A stretch of 64,000 nt of DNA from Sva-07 sp963710625 (GCA_963710625.1 CAVQBG010000026.1:186001-250000), one strand, 5' to 3'; counted from the stretch's first letter, positions 16,169 to 23,837 are shown. Notes: generated by a model from the letters alone, not told the origin. Numbers and translations: made by a program.

Positions 16169-16191
16169 GCGTTCGGGTTGAGATGACTTGG

Positions 16192-16614
16192 TCAACTCCA
16201 GGGATTGATGACATCGAGTTCGTCGAAACGCTGGAAGTCCTTGAGGTCTCGGGTCACGACGGTCATGTCGTGGACCAAGGCAGTCGCGCCGATGAGGGCA
16301 TCGCGGAACGGCGCGGGATCCGGTACGTGCAAGCCAGCCGCGCGACGCGCGACGCGCTCGTCCACCGGCAGCACTCGACTCTTGAACGCTGCGGCGACGC
16401 TCTGGTCAAGCCAGGCACGGAGCACGGCTCCCTGCGCAGGATCGGAACGCTCCATGAGCAGCACTCCGTGCTCCAGTTCGTGGATCGTGATCGCGGAGAT
16501 GAACAGCTCGGCCGACGGGACTTGTTCGGCCCACGAGGCAACCCCGGGGTTCGCCTTGCCGCTTCGCACCTTGCGGAGTTCGGACACGATGTTCGTGTCG
16601 AGTACGAACATCAC
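16192..16614 (-). CDS. vapC: VapC-type PIN-domain toxin
   Basis: The protein has 140 residues. The PIN fold begins FVLDTNIVSELRK (first acidic residue Asp6), has ITIHELEHGV (Glu) in the middle and FRDALIGATAL, then TRDLKDF near the end, giving the four acidic metal ligands of a PIN endoribonuclease. It overlaps the antitoxin gene by 4 bases (16611-16614), as usual in toxin-antitoxin operons. Confidence 0.92.
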   Translation of the reverse strand: MMFVLDTNIVSELRKVRSGKANPGVASWAEQVPSAELFISAITIHELEHGVLLMERSDPAQGAVLRAWLDQSVAAAFKSRVLPVDERVARRAAGLHVPDPAPFRDALIGATALVHDMTVVTRDLKDFQRFDELDVINPWS

Positions 16615-16865
16615 TCGAACGCTGCCGGCCGCGCCACGTCACTGTTCGTCGGCGCCACGAACTCGATGTCCGCGACTCCTGCCGGCTCGGCGAGCAGGTC
16701 GAGTGCTCGGTGTGGTCCGACGAGTTCCTCATAGTCGTCGAAGGTCAACAACACGTGTGCCGGTCGGCCCCGGTCGGTGATGTAGACCGGGCCGTTCTCG
16801 GCAGCCTTCTTGGCGCCGCTGGTGTCTTGATTGAATTGTCGGCTGCTCATCTGCGTCGTCATCAC
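16611..16865 (-). CDS. Phd/YefM-family antitoxin
   Basis: The protein has 84 residues. SSRQFNQDTSGAKKAAENGPV and VYITDRGRPAHVLLTFDDYEEL are characteristic of Phd/YefM N-terminal DNA-binding domains; the rest would bind the VapC toxin. A GGAGG binding site precedes the ATG. A dyad just upstream is a likely autoregulatory site. Confidence 0.9.
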   Translation of the reverse strand: MMTTQMSSRQFNQDTSGAKKAAENGPVYITDRGRPAHVLLTFDDYEELVGPHRALDLLAEPAGVADIEFVAPTNSDVARPAAFE

Positions 16866-16872
16866 GCCTCCA

Positions 16873-16890
16873 TGTAGTTACATCGCTACA
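16873..16890. promoter_or_regulatory. Candidate operator of the Phd-VapC pair
   Basis: TGTAG and CTACA flank 8 bases, 8-25 bases upstream of the antitoxin start. The spacer contains TTACAT, also found in the MazEF operator. Confidence 0.45.
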
Positions 16891-16942
16891 ATAGTCATGA
16901 GGTTCGGGAGCGGCAACCCGCCGGATGCCTCGGCAGCCGCCG

Positions 16943-17024
16943 ATCAGAACGCCAGAAGCGAGCATCCCAGATATCGCTCAGGGACCGTCATGTTCGTCGG
17001 ATGTCTCACATGCCGGTGGCGGAT
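16943..17024 (+). repeat. Intergenic repeat copy R6 (diverged)
   Basis: ATCAGAACGC left box (CAGAA at 16945, as in R1). The core ACCGTCATGTTCGTCGG starts exactly 39 bases later and resembles the R1 core ACCGGCACGTTCGATCGG. The right box is barely recognisable. It lies between the Phd-VapC pair and the cyclase/NB-ARC gene. Confidence 0.5.
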
Positions 17025-17067
17025 TCAGGTGGTCGTTGACCGGACGCACCAGGTCGACTCACGAGCG

Positions 17068-19707
17068 TCAGTTGTGGGTGTGGTCGGCGCGGACTTGGGC
17101 GAGGAGTTGGTGGGCGAGTTCGCCGGTTGCGCGGGGATCGAGTGCGGCACTGGCGTGGAAGGCGGCCATGAACGCGTCGTCGCCCATCGTGTCGCGCAGC
17201 GTGCCGAGCGCCTCGGCCCAGGAGGGGGTCTGCGCGACGCCGCGGTCGAGGTTTCCGCCTGTGGCTGCTCCAGCGAGGCGAGCGGCAGCATCTTGGTAGC
17301 CGAGTCGGGCCAACCACGCAACGAGATACGCCAGCTGGAACCGGGTGTACGTGTCGCCTGCGGATGCCTGGTAGGCGTCGACGATGCGGGTGAACCCGGT
17401 GACTGCTGCGTCGATGTCATCGCTCTGGGCGATCAACCCGAGCTGCAACCCGCGAACGCTCTCCTCGGAGCTACGGGATCCGGTGTTGGCGTCGAGGGCT
17501 TGTTGGCACAAGGCGATCGCAGCAGACGGATCATCGTCGGCAACCGCCAAGGCCTGCACAAATGAGCCACCGGCGCGTACGGTCGGCACCGAGGAGGCTG
17601 TGATTTGGGTGACTGCGTCCATCGTCTCCCGTGCGGACATCACCACTCCACCGAACCGGGCAAGAACGTGCAGAAACAGCAGGTTGAACCTGGCGGGGGC
17701 GTCGGCGGGATGTTCGGCACCTTCGCGCAGCAGACCCATCGCCCTGTCCCCCTCGCCGATCACGAAGTGCGCCATCGCGGTCGTCCAGTAGGCGTGGACC
17801 GTGAAGTCGTAGCGGTCGTCGTAGTTGAGTTCGACGGCTTCGAGACCGAACCTGACGGCGTCGTCGTATCGGCCGGAATTGGTGGTGGCGTCGCAGGCTG
17901 CTGTGAGGAGGTGAGGGAGTTGGCGGTGCCTGTCGCGGCGGGCGAGATCGAGAGCCTGTTCGGGCCACCCGACTGCCTCGGTTCGCAACCGGTTACGAGC
18001 GATCGGCGGGATGTTCGCTGCGATCCGAACTGCGGCGTCGGTGTCCTGTCGCGACAACGCCCACTGAAACGCTGCCGCCAGGTTGCTGATCTCGGCGTCC
18101 ACGAACCGGTACGTCAACCATTCGTCCTCGGTCCAGACAGCAGCAAACGCGGAATCGGTTTGGTCGGCGAAGTAGCGGGCGTGACGGTCTCGGATGGTGT
18201 CAGCGGTGGCGGCGAGGGCTTCTTCGGCGAACTGACGGATCGTCTCCAACATCCCGTATCGCACGGCGCCGCCGGCGCGTTCCACGTGGAGCAACGACTT
18301 GCCAACGAGTGATTCCAAGATGTCGATGAGGTCGTATTCGTCGAGTTCGGTGATCGCCGTGGCGGCGTCGAGGGTGAAGCCGCCGACGAACACCGACACC
18401 TGCTGCAACACGGACTGCTCGGCAGGCTCCAGCAGGTCGTAGGACCACTGCACAGCGTGGCGCAGGGTTTGGTGTCGTTCGATCGACCGTCGTGATCCGG
18501 TGAGGAGACGGAACCGTTCGTCGAGGCGGTCACGGATCTGGGTCGGGCTCATCGACCGCACCCGCGCCGCCGCCAACTCGATCGCCAACGGCATCCCATC
18601 CAAGCGGGCGCAGATCTCACCGATGACGGCGAGATCGGTGACGTCGGGGTGGAAACCGGTGGCAGCCGTGTCGGCGCGTTCGACGAACAACTCGACCGCC
18701 GCCTCGTCAGGCAGTGGCGGCACCCGCCACGCCCACTCCCCGGCGACCGTCAACGACTCGCGACTGGTCACCAACACCTTGACGGTGGCGCAGGTGGCGA
18801 GTGCGGTGACGAGGGCGGCAGTGTCGTCGAGGACGTGTTCACAGTTGTCGACCACCAACAACACCTCACGACCCGCCAACCCATCCACCACGACCTGCCG
18901 CCAGCTGCGACCGGGTTGGGGTTGCAGCATGAACACCGCCGCCACCGCCGCATCCACACCATCACCCTCAGTCACCGAAGCGAGTTCGATCAGCCACACC
19001 CCGTCACGAAACCCTGGTGCCAGCACCGCTGCGGTTTGCAGAGCGAGGCGGGTCTTGCCGACCCCACCAACCCCAATCAACGTCACCACCCGATGCTCGC
19101 CCACGGCGTCGACGATCTCGACGACCGCCTGGTCGCGACCCACGAAACTCGACTCCTCCACCGGCAAATTCCCCGGCACCACATCCACCGTCCGCAACGA
19201 CGGAAACTCTGTTCGCAGACCCTCGGCGCGGACTTGGAACAGCTGCACCTGACCAGACAGGTCGCGCAAGCTCCGCAACCCCAAATCGATCGTGTCGACA
19301 TCCGACGTCAGATTCGCGGTCGACAGCGCCAGCAGGATCTGGCCACCATGACCCGCCGCCATCACCCTCGCCGCCGTGTTCAACGTCGACCCGAAATAGT
19401 CATCACCACGCAACTCGGCCTCACCCGACGCGATCCCCATACGCACCGGCAAACCCAACTGTCGCTGAGCAACCACCGCCGCATCCACCGCCGCCCGGGC
19501 GCTCTGGAACGCGGCGCACACCCCGTCGCCGGTGTGCTTGAACAACCAGCCACCCTCACCCTCCACCGCTGTCCGCAACACGTCGTCATGCGCAGCCAAC
19601 TCGACGCGCATCACATCCGGGTCGGCCTCCCACCGCTTCGTCGAACCCTCGATGTCAGTGAACAGAAACGTCACCGTCCCCGACGGCCGCACCCCACCCG
19701 AACCCAT
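17068..19707 (-). CDS. Adenylate cyclase-domain/NB-ARC ATPase/TPR signalling protein
   Basis: The protein has 879 residues from ATG 19707. Residues 10-165 are a class III cyclase domain with FLFTDIEGST (metal Asp18), KHTGDGVCAAF (Lys57, Asp61) and STLNTAARV (Asn110, Arg114), so the catalytic set looks complete. Then comes an NB-ARC-type STAND ATPase with Walker A GVGGVGKT at 212-219, Walker B LLVVDNCEHV, and GMPLAIELAAARVR. A helical, TPR-like C-terminus follows. This is the common actinobacterial architecture in which ATP-driven assembly may gate cyclase output. No LuxR domain is present at the end. It lies alone on the minus strand between repeat copies R6 and R7. Confidence 0.85.
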   Translation of the reverse strand: MGSGGVRPSGTVTFLFTDIEGSTKRWEADPDVMRVELAAHDDVLRTAVEGEGGWLFKHTGDGVCAAFQSARAAVDAAVVAQRQLGLPVRMGIASGEAELRGDDYFGSTLNTAARVMAAGHGGQILLALSTANLTSDVDTIDLGLRSLRDLSGQVQLFQVRAEGLRTEFPSLRTVDVVPGNLPVEESSFVGRDQAVVEIVDAVGEHRVVTLIGVGGVGKTRLALQTAAVLAPGFRDGVWLIELASVTEGDGVDAAVAAVFMLQPQPGRSWRQVVVDGLAGREVLLVVDNCEHVLDDTAALVTALATCATVKVLVTSRESLTVAGEWAWRVPPLPDEAAVELFVERADTAATGFHPDVTDLAVIGEICARLDGMPLAIELAAARVRSMSPTQIRDRLDERFRLLTGSRRSIERHQTLRHAVQWSYDLLEPAEQSVLQQVSVFVGGFTLDAATAITELDEYDLIDILESLVGKSLLHVERAGGAVRYGMLETIRQFAEEALAATADTIRDRHARYFADQTDSAFAAVWTEDEWLTYRFVDAEISNLAAAFQWALSRQDTDAAVRIAANIPPIARNRLRTEAVGWPEQALDLARRDRHRQLPHLLTAACDATTNSGRYDDAVRFGLEAVELNYDDRYDFTVHAYWTTAMAHFVIGEGDRAMGLLREGAEHPADAPARFNLLFLHVLARFGGVVMSARETMDAVTQITASSVPTVRAGGSFVQALAVADDDPSAAIALCQQALDANTGSRSSEESVRGLQLGLIAQSDDIDAAVTGFTRIVDAYQASAGDTYTRFQLAYLVAWLARLGYQDAAARLAGAATGGNLDRGVAQTPSWAEALGTLRDTMGDDAFMAAFHASAALDPRATGELAHQLLAQVRADHTHN

Positions 19708-19831
19708 GCCGGAGTATCCCACACCCGCCACCAACCCAGAGCCCGAGGATGTCGCGTTGGCCGTCAACGGGCACGCTGAGGCGGTGTAGACGGGCCGGTT
19801 CGCGACTTGGCCGTCGTGGCCAAGACCGCCG

Positions 19832-19913
19832 AAAAGGATCGCGAATTTGATCGGCTGGCCTGACTGCGCGTGATCGGCACTTCCGATCGGTCGCCTGCAC
19901 CCACGCGAGAATC
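19832..19913 (+). repeat. Intergenic repeat copy R7 (partial)
   Basis: The core GATCGGCACTTCCGATCG at 19872-19889 is well kept and forms GATCGG/CCGATC. The left box and right box are poorly conserved. It is preceded by CCGCCGAAAAGGATC, similar to the left half of R8. Confidence 0.4.
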
Positions 19914-19984
19914 CCAGGCCCAAACGCTCGGCCGCCCGCCCGCGTACCGGCGCACTGTGGGAGATCCGACTGCCAATCGGGCAG

Positions 19985-20064
19985 CGCAGATTTCCAGTCC
20001 GCCGAAGGGTGCAACCATCCGAGATCGGCACATCCGATCGATGGGTCCGCTCCAGATCGCCAGC
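19985..20064 (+). repeat. Intergenic repeat copy R8
   Basis: Left box CGCAGAT at 19986, core GATCGGCACATCCGATCG at 20023-20040, and right box CCGCTCCAGATCGCCAGC at 20047-20064, 23 bases after the core start. CCATC before the core pairs with GATGG after it, a compensated change relative to R2 and R4. The copy ends 2 bases before the VapC stop codon at 20067. Confidence 0.6.
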
Positions 20065-20066
20065 GG

Positions 20067-20447
20067 TCAGACGACCTCTACTGCGACTCTGTTTGCGTGT
20101 GCTGCGAGCGCCTCGATGTTGGCTCGGTCGCCAGTGACGACTGTTCCGCCTGGCTCGGCGATCGCGACAACGAGAGCATCTACGGCAGAACCGGTTCGGG
20201 CCAGTCGTCTCAGTTCGGCTGCTCGCCGTGCTGTCGATTCACTCAGCGACGGGTCGATGATGCACATCTTCAAGAATCGGTGGGTGTTGGCGTCACGTAG
20301 CGGGTCGCCGAGCAACGACTCCACGAGCACCATTGCCGGGACGACGGGTGGCCACAGTTCCTGTGCCTTGAACGCTCGGATGAGCGACAGTGCTGTCTTG
20401 GTACGTGCCGAGAGGCGCGACACTCCGCCGCTGTCGAGTACCAGCAC
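20067..20447 (-). CDS. vapC: PIN-domain toxin, second VapC-type
   Basis: The protein has 126 residues from GTG 20447. LVLDSGGVSRLS (Asp near the N-terminus), VPAMVLVESLLG (Glu) and GSAVDALVVAIAE with VVTGDRANIEALA give the PIN acidic set. The first motif reads LDSGGV instead of the more usual LDTNV. The antitoxin ends 3 bases upstream. Toxic RNase activity is inferred from the family. Confidence 0.85.
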   Translation of the reverse strand: MLVLDSGGVSRLSARTKTALSLIRAFKAQELWPPVVPAMVLVESLLGDPLRDANTHRFLKMCIIDPSLSESTARRAAELRRLARTGSAVDALVVAIAEPGGTVVTGDRANIEALAAHANRVAVEVV

Positions 20448-20450
20448 GGA

Positions 20451-20699
20451 TCAACCGACTCGGTCGAGTGACCGATCCCGGATCCGCCGTGCGATCGCAT
20501 CGGCAGTCGCCTGTTGACGCTGGCTGGGCTCGCCAACCTCGGCGGCGAGTACCTCGAGGTATCTGTCTGTTTCGGCGAGCGCGTCCTGGCGTTCCAGCTC
20601 GGCACGAAGTGCGACCTGCAGAAGCTCGGAAGCGGGGAGGCCGCGTTGCTTCAGTTGCTTGTGGAGATCTTCGGGCAGGTACACCTGAACGCGGGGCAT
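20451..20699 (-). CDS. vapB: Ribbon-helix-helix antitoxin (VapB-type)
   Basis: The protein has 82 residues. MPRVQVYLPEDLHKQLKQRG then LPASELLQVALRAEL is a CopG/RHH DNA-binding domain: a short beta strand followed by two helices. The rest is a charged helix for toxin binding. The start is ATG 20699, where the RHH strand begins. It forms an operon with the PIN toxin downstream. Confidence 0.85.
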   Translation of the reverse strand: MPRVQVYLPEDLHKQLKQRGLPASELLQVALRAELERQDALAETDRYLEVLAAEVGEPSQRQQATADAIARRIRDRSLDRVG

Positions 20700-20705
20700 G
20701 CGCCT

Positions 20706-20724
20706 AACTGTACGCAGAGCAGTT
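20706..20724. promoter_or_regulatory. Candidate operator of the second VapBC pair
   Basis: AACTG and CAGTT flank 9 bases, starting 7 bases upstream of the antitoxin ATG, the normal place for an RHH operator. Confidence 0.4.
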
Positions 20725-20735
20725 CCGCTCGTCCA

Positions 20736-20818
20736 GCGGATGTCAACGGCCCGAAGCAGGCGGCCAGACCGTCCGAGAACGGCACGTCCGCGCTCGGTCA
20801 GGTGCTCAAGAACGTGCG
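20736..20818 (+). repeat. Intergenic repeat copy R9
   Basis: Core GAACGGCACGTCCG (AACGGCAC at 20778) and right box GGTGCTCAAGAACGTGCG at 20801-20818. The right box differs from R2 by one base and lies at exactly the same distance (23) from the core. The left box is lost. Confidence 0.7.
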
Positions 20819-20892
20819 CAGCGACCCCGCTCGTCTGTGACCTCCCGTCGGGCGATCGCGTGAGCCGGATCCCGGACCGGTCCGAGAAACCG

Positions 20893-21195
20893 TCACCAGG
20901 CAGCGACCAGGACACCCGCTGAGACGGCTACGGCGACGAGCCCCGCTGCCATCAGCGTGCTCAGGTCGCGTGTACGAGCACCGATCACGAGCGGTCCGGC
21001 AACGAAGCCAAGACCACACGCCAGTCCGGCCAAGACCCCCACAGTCCGCTCAAGCACGCTGTTGGCGTCGCCGAACAGCCCGACCTCCGGGACGAGCACG
21101 AAGGCCACGAGGCAGCAGATGTCGCCGACGATCCCACCGACAACCCACACAGCTGCAGCGCTGGCCAGCTCACCCCGTGGGGCCACAGCCATCCT
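20893..21195 (-). CDS. Small integral membrane protein
   Basis: 100 residues from ATG 21195; the frame extends upstream to 21288 but that part is Arg/Thr-rich and unlikely. Three hydrophobic segments (about residues 10-29, 43-62 and 75-97) separated by short loops predict three membrane helices. No family is recognised. It sits alone between repeat copies R9 and R10. Confidence 0.5.
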   Translation of the reverse strand, partial: RMAVAPRGELASAAAVWVVGGIVGDICCLVAFVLVPEVGLFGDANSVLERTVGVLAGLACGLGFVAGPLVIGARTRDLSTLMAAGLVAVAVSAGVLVAAW

Positions 21196-21436
21196 TGTCG
21201 ACGAGCGCAGCGTCGAGCGGGTCGCCGTAGCTCGTCTCGCAGCCAGCGTTGCCCTGTACGAGACGAACAGCTCGCCGGTCGGCGACATCTACGGCGGGCA
21301 GGAGCGTGAAGGTCACCAACGGAACCCTATTGAGCGAGGTCAAACTGCGGCGACCGGATCCGAGATGCGCGCCCCAGCGATCCGGCGCCAGACGGCTCAA
21401 TGCGGCAGCGCTCGTCGCCGAAGTGCCTGCGATGCA

Positions 21437-21518
21437 CGCAGATCACCGACCCGCACCTCGCACGTGACACGCTCCGGATCGGCACCTCTGCTCGATCGAT
21501 TCCGCTCGGGAAAGCGCG
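21437..21518 (+). repeat. Intergenic repeat copy R10
   Basis: CAGAT left box at 21439, core ATCGGCACCT at 21478 (39 bases on) and right box CCGCTCGGGAAAGCGCG at 21502-21518 (box start 23 bases after the core start). Both spacings match R2, R4 and R5 exactly. Confidence 0.7.
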
Positions 21519-21570
21519 ATGCCCAGCCGATCGAGTCCGACCGGAACCCTGACGAGCCGATCGTGCTGTG

Positions 21571-21588
21571 GCTCGGCACTTGCCGAGC
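21571..21588. other. Short perfect hairpin GCTCGGCA/TGCCGAGC
   Basis: Two 8 base arms separated by two bases, 108 bp upstream of the PPOX-family gene. It could be an RNA hairpin in the leader or an operator. Confidence 0.35.
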
Positions 21589-21695
21589 GTTCAGCCAAGG
21601 CTGCTGGCGAGGACCCTCGGTGGGAAGTACCTTGGCACCATGTGTGCCGCCCGCGCCTCGGCTCGACCGCTACGGCCTGCACATCGGAGGTGCCG

Positions 21696-22133
21696 ATGAC
21701 CAGTTCGAATGATCCCGAGTACGTGGCCACCGACGTGACGTCGAAGATGGGCGTCCTCGACGAGGCGACGTGTGTCGAGCTGCTGGAATCGACACCGATC
21801 GGCCGCATCGGGTTCGCGACCGATGGCGAGTTGCTCGTGCTCCCCATCAACTTCAGGTGGTACGAGCACAGTGTCGTGTTCCGGACCCTCGAGGGCCACA
21901 AACTCGCCGCTGCCGCCGAGCAGCAACACGTCTGCTTCGAAGTCGACCACTGGGATGCCGACACACGAACAGGCTGGAGCGTTGTGGTGCAAGGTGTGGC
22001 TCGCGAAGTCACGCACTGGGCCGAAGAGGCCCGGCTCGACGATCTCGGGCTGATCCCTTGGGCCCGGGCGGAATGGCGGCCGATCTGGGTCCGGATCGAG
22101 CCCACGATGATCTCTGGTCGCGTCCTTCGCTGA
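21696..22133 (+). CDS. Pyridoxamine 5'-phosphate oxidase-family flavin protein
   Basis: The protein has 145 residues from ATG 21696 with a GGAGG binding site 5 bases upstream. LLESTPIGRIGFATDGELLVLPINF then RTLEGHKLAAAA, VCFEVDHWD and GWSVVVQGVARE is the split-barrel PPOX/Rv1155-like pattern. These actinobacterial proteins bind FMN or F420. The substrate is unknown. It is bounded by repeat copy R10 and the partial copy R11. Confidence 0.85.
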   Translation: MTSSNDPEYVATDVTSKMGVLDEATCVELLESTPIGRIGFATDGELLVLPINFRWYEHSVVFRTLEGHKLAAAAEQQHVCFEVDHWDADTRTGWSVVVQGVAREVTHWAEEARLDDLGLIPWARAEWRPIWVRIEPTMISGRVLR

Positions 22134-22230
22134 GCTCATGCTCTTCGAGACCGATTCGTTCTCGACCCTCGTCCACGACTTCTGCACGGGCGCCGTCAGC
22201 AACGATTGAGTCGTGTGCGCTCAACTCAGA

Positions 22231-22260
22231 ATCGCAGACACGAACGCTCGGGAACGCGCA
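22231..22260 (+). repeat. Partial intergenic repeat copy R11
   Basis: Right box GCTCGGGAACGCGCATG at 22246-22262, close to R10's GCTCGGGAAAGCGCGATG. A degraded core (ATCGCAGAC) lies only 12 bases before the box. It lies between the PPOX-family and SGNH hydrolase genes. Confidence 0.4.
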
Positions 22261-22264
22261 TGAC

Positions 22265-23167
22265 TCATTCTGGTGGCTCGTCGGGTTCGAACCCGACGGC
22301 CGCGAGCGCCTCCGCCGCCGCAGCCCCGCCAGCTTCGTTGGCATGCATGCCGTCGTCGGCGATCCAGCCCTTTGCCCTCGCGTCCTGGTCGTGGTCAGGT
22401 CCGTTGAAGAGGTCGTAGAACGACACGAACATCGCGCCGTTGGCCTCGGCCGCCTCGCGAGCTGCTTGCGCCAGGCCTTCCCAGAACGCTGTGCACTCCG
22501 GTTCGATGCCCAGCTCGACCCATTGACCGAACCATGGGTTGTAGACGTCATAGCCACGGAGCACCACCGGTTGTCCATCGCGTGTCTCCCAGATGGCTTC
22601 CCACACCTCGGAGAGCCAGTCGCGATAGGGCTGCCAGTCCTCGGCAGTGGGAATCGCAGGTACTTCCTCCCACTTGGTACCGGGCGTCCACTCCGGGCCC
22701 GAGTTGTCAGGGTCCTGGAGATCGTCAGGGTTCTCGAGTACGTCCAGCGGCTCGACGCAGCCTTGATCGAAGGTCGGTTCTGGCATGTCCTGCTCGAAGT
22801 TTGCGCTGTGGTGGTAGAAGACGATGATCTCAGCGCCCGCCACCGTGTCGACGAAATTCGTCCGGATGGCCTCGGGATCAGACGGGACCGACCGGTTCAA
22901 CCGCACCTCACGGTTCAGCGCCTCACTTGCCAGTTCGGCGTACCTCTCACTCACGATGTTGCCGCTCGAATCCGAGATGAAGACGAGATCAACTGGTTCG
23001 CCCGCCGGCAACGACCCGGTGTCGGGCTCCGGTTGCTCCGCGATCGTCGTCGGCCCGACCGTCATCGTCGGAGGGGTAGGAGTATCGCCACTCGTGTCGT
23101 CGCTGCCGCAAGCCGTCAGCGAAACCAGTAGGCCCACCGCCATCAGCAATCGGAATTCATGCCCCAT
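22265..23167 (-). CDS. Lipoprotein, SGNH/GDSL-like hydrolase
   Basis: The protein has 300 residues. The signal peptide ends in SLTAC (lipobox Cys20) and a linker rich in Thr and Pro follows. The catalytic-Ser block reads LVFISDSSGN at 62-70, an unusual version of GDS. The C-terminal block GWIADDGMHANEAGG carries the Asp-x2-His of SGNH hydrolases. It is probably an esterase-like enzyme on the outer membrane face with an unknown substrate. It starts 14 bp after the small lipoprotein upstream, so the two may form an operon. Confidence 0.75.
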   Translation of the reverse strand: MGHEFRLLMAVGLLVSLTACGSDDTSGDTPTPPTMTVGPTTIAEQPEPDTGSLPAGEPVDLVFISDSSGNIVSERYAELASEALNREVRLNRSVPSDPEAIRTNFVDTVAGAEIIVFYHHSANFEQDMPEPTFDQGCVEPLDVLENPDDLQDPDNSGPEWTPGTKWEEVPAIPTAEDWQPYRDWLSEVWEAIWETRDGQPVVLRGYDVYNPWFGQWVELGIEPECTAFWEGLAQAAREAAEANGAMFVSFYDLFNGPDHDQDARAKGWIADDGMHANEAGGAAAAEALAAVGFEPDEPPE

Positions 23168-23181
23168 GACAATCCTCCTCG

Positions 23182-23490
23182 CTACCGGGGCTCACGCCCC
23201 GCCGGTGATCCAGCCGCGGATCTCGGCTGCTTCGCCGAGGTCGGCCTGGAAGAAGTGGTAGTGAATTCGAGGCCCGCGTCGGCGCCCTCACCCACGTCGT
23301 GGGCTTCGCCAGTCGGGATTGCCTCCGGGTCCTCGGCCGCCTGCGCAGTGCCACGCCAGGAGCCTCCCTCGGTGGTGAGGGTGGCTTCCGCCACCCCCTC
23401 AGGCGAGGTTGCGTCGGATGACTCCTCGCCTCCGCAGGAGGTGAGGATCAGGCTGGCCGCCACGACGACGAACACTGTCCGTCTTCTCAT
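23182..23490 (-). CDS. Small lipoprotein with apparent C-terminal frameshift
   Basis: 102 residues as read from ATG 23490. The signal ends in LILTSC (Cys19) and a folded part follows. After GADAGLEF (near 23262) the frame turns into Ser/Arg/Pro-rich sequence typical of a wrong frame. The neighbouring frame reads HYHFFQADLGEAAEIRGW then ITGGA and stops at 23192-23194, which looks genuine. Restoring one base at GAATTC|CACTAC would join the two. A recent single-base deletion or sequencing error is likely. It lies just upstream of the SGNH lipoprotein. Confidence 0.6.
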   Translation of the reverse strand: MRRRTVFVVVAASLILTSCGGEESSDATSPEGVAEATLTTEGGSWRGTAQAAEDPEAIPTGEAHDVGEGADAGLEFTTTSSRPTSAKQPRSAAGSPAGREPR

Positions 23491-23837
23491 CACGTACCTC
23501 CAAGACCCACAATCCTGAAAACACACCTCCGCACCCAATCGTGCCTCCCGGAGCCTCGAGGTCAAGAGGAGAAGGCCCTGAGCCAGCACTCGATACCGGG
23601 CGAGATCGCGCCGGTCCGTCAACTCGGGACCCAGCGAGCGGCGGCTGTCTGCCGTGCAGCCACCTCCTGCTTCGCGCGAGAGTTGGGTACGAGCCACATG
23701 GTTCCACCCGGGAGCACGATTGCCATGACAGCGAAGTGGATGACGAGTTCCCAGGGTGCGTCGAGGTCGAAACGCCGGGACCGTGAGTCGCGTCGTCGAC
23801 CGGTCGCGGTGGGGATGCGCCGCTACCGTCTCCGATC
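23491..23837. other. Non-coding stretch with a possible gene remnant
   Basis: About 350 bp between divergent genes. On the minus strand a frame ending at 23619 encodes HFAVMAIVLPGGTMWLVPNS, a single membrane helix, preceded by WELVI. It has no start codon before Met at 23726 (35 residues) and looks like the tail of a lost membrane protein gene. Nothing else is supportable. Confidence 0.35.

Larger units (their letters stand above)
15570..16191. other. Gene-poor stretch: repeat copy R5 and a resolvase remnant
   Basis: 620 bp without an intact gene. It holds R5 and a serine recombinase fragment, both listed. A minus-strand frame 15743-15889 (48 residues, one possible membrane helix VASILILAPLVVLI) is visible but unsupported by a binding site or homologue. 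Confidence 0.5.
19708..20066. other. Non-coding stretch with two repeat copies
   Basis: No gene in 360 bp. It contains R7 and R8, whose cores are both near-palindromes GATCGG-N5-CCGATC (19872-19888 and 20023-20039). Confidence 0.5.
21196..21695. other. Non-coding stretch with repeat copy R10 and a hairpin
   Basis: 500 bp between divergent genes with no supportable coding frame. It holds R10 (21437-21518), a tight hairpin (21571-21588) and, presumably, both promoters. Confidence 0.5.

Noticed and set aside
10787..22260. The intergenic repeats as standard integron attC sites
   Set aside because: The complementary RYYYAAC and GTTRRRY ends were not found at the repeat edges and no integrase gene is in the window. 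I keep a cassette-like system as a hypothesis but not this label.
23619..23726. Minus-strand 35-residue membrane-like frame
   Set aside because: The conserved-looking part extends upstream of any start codon, so it is more likely a remnant than a gene.
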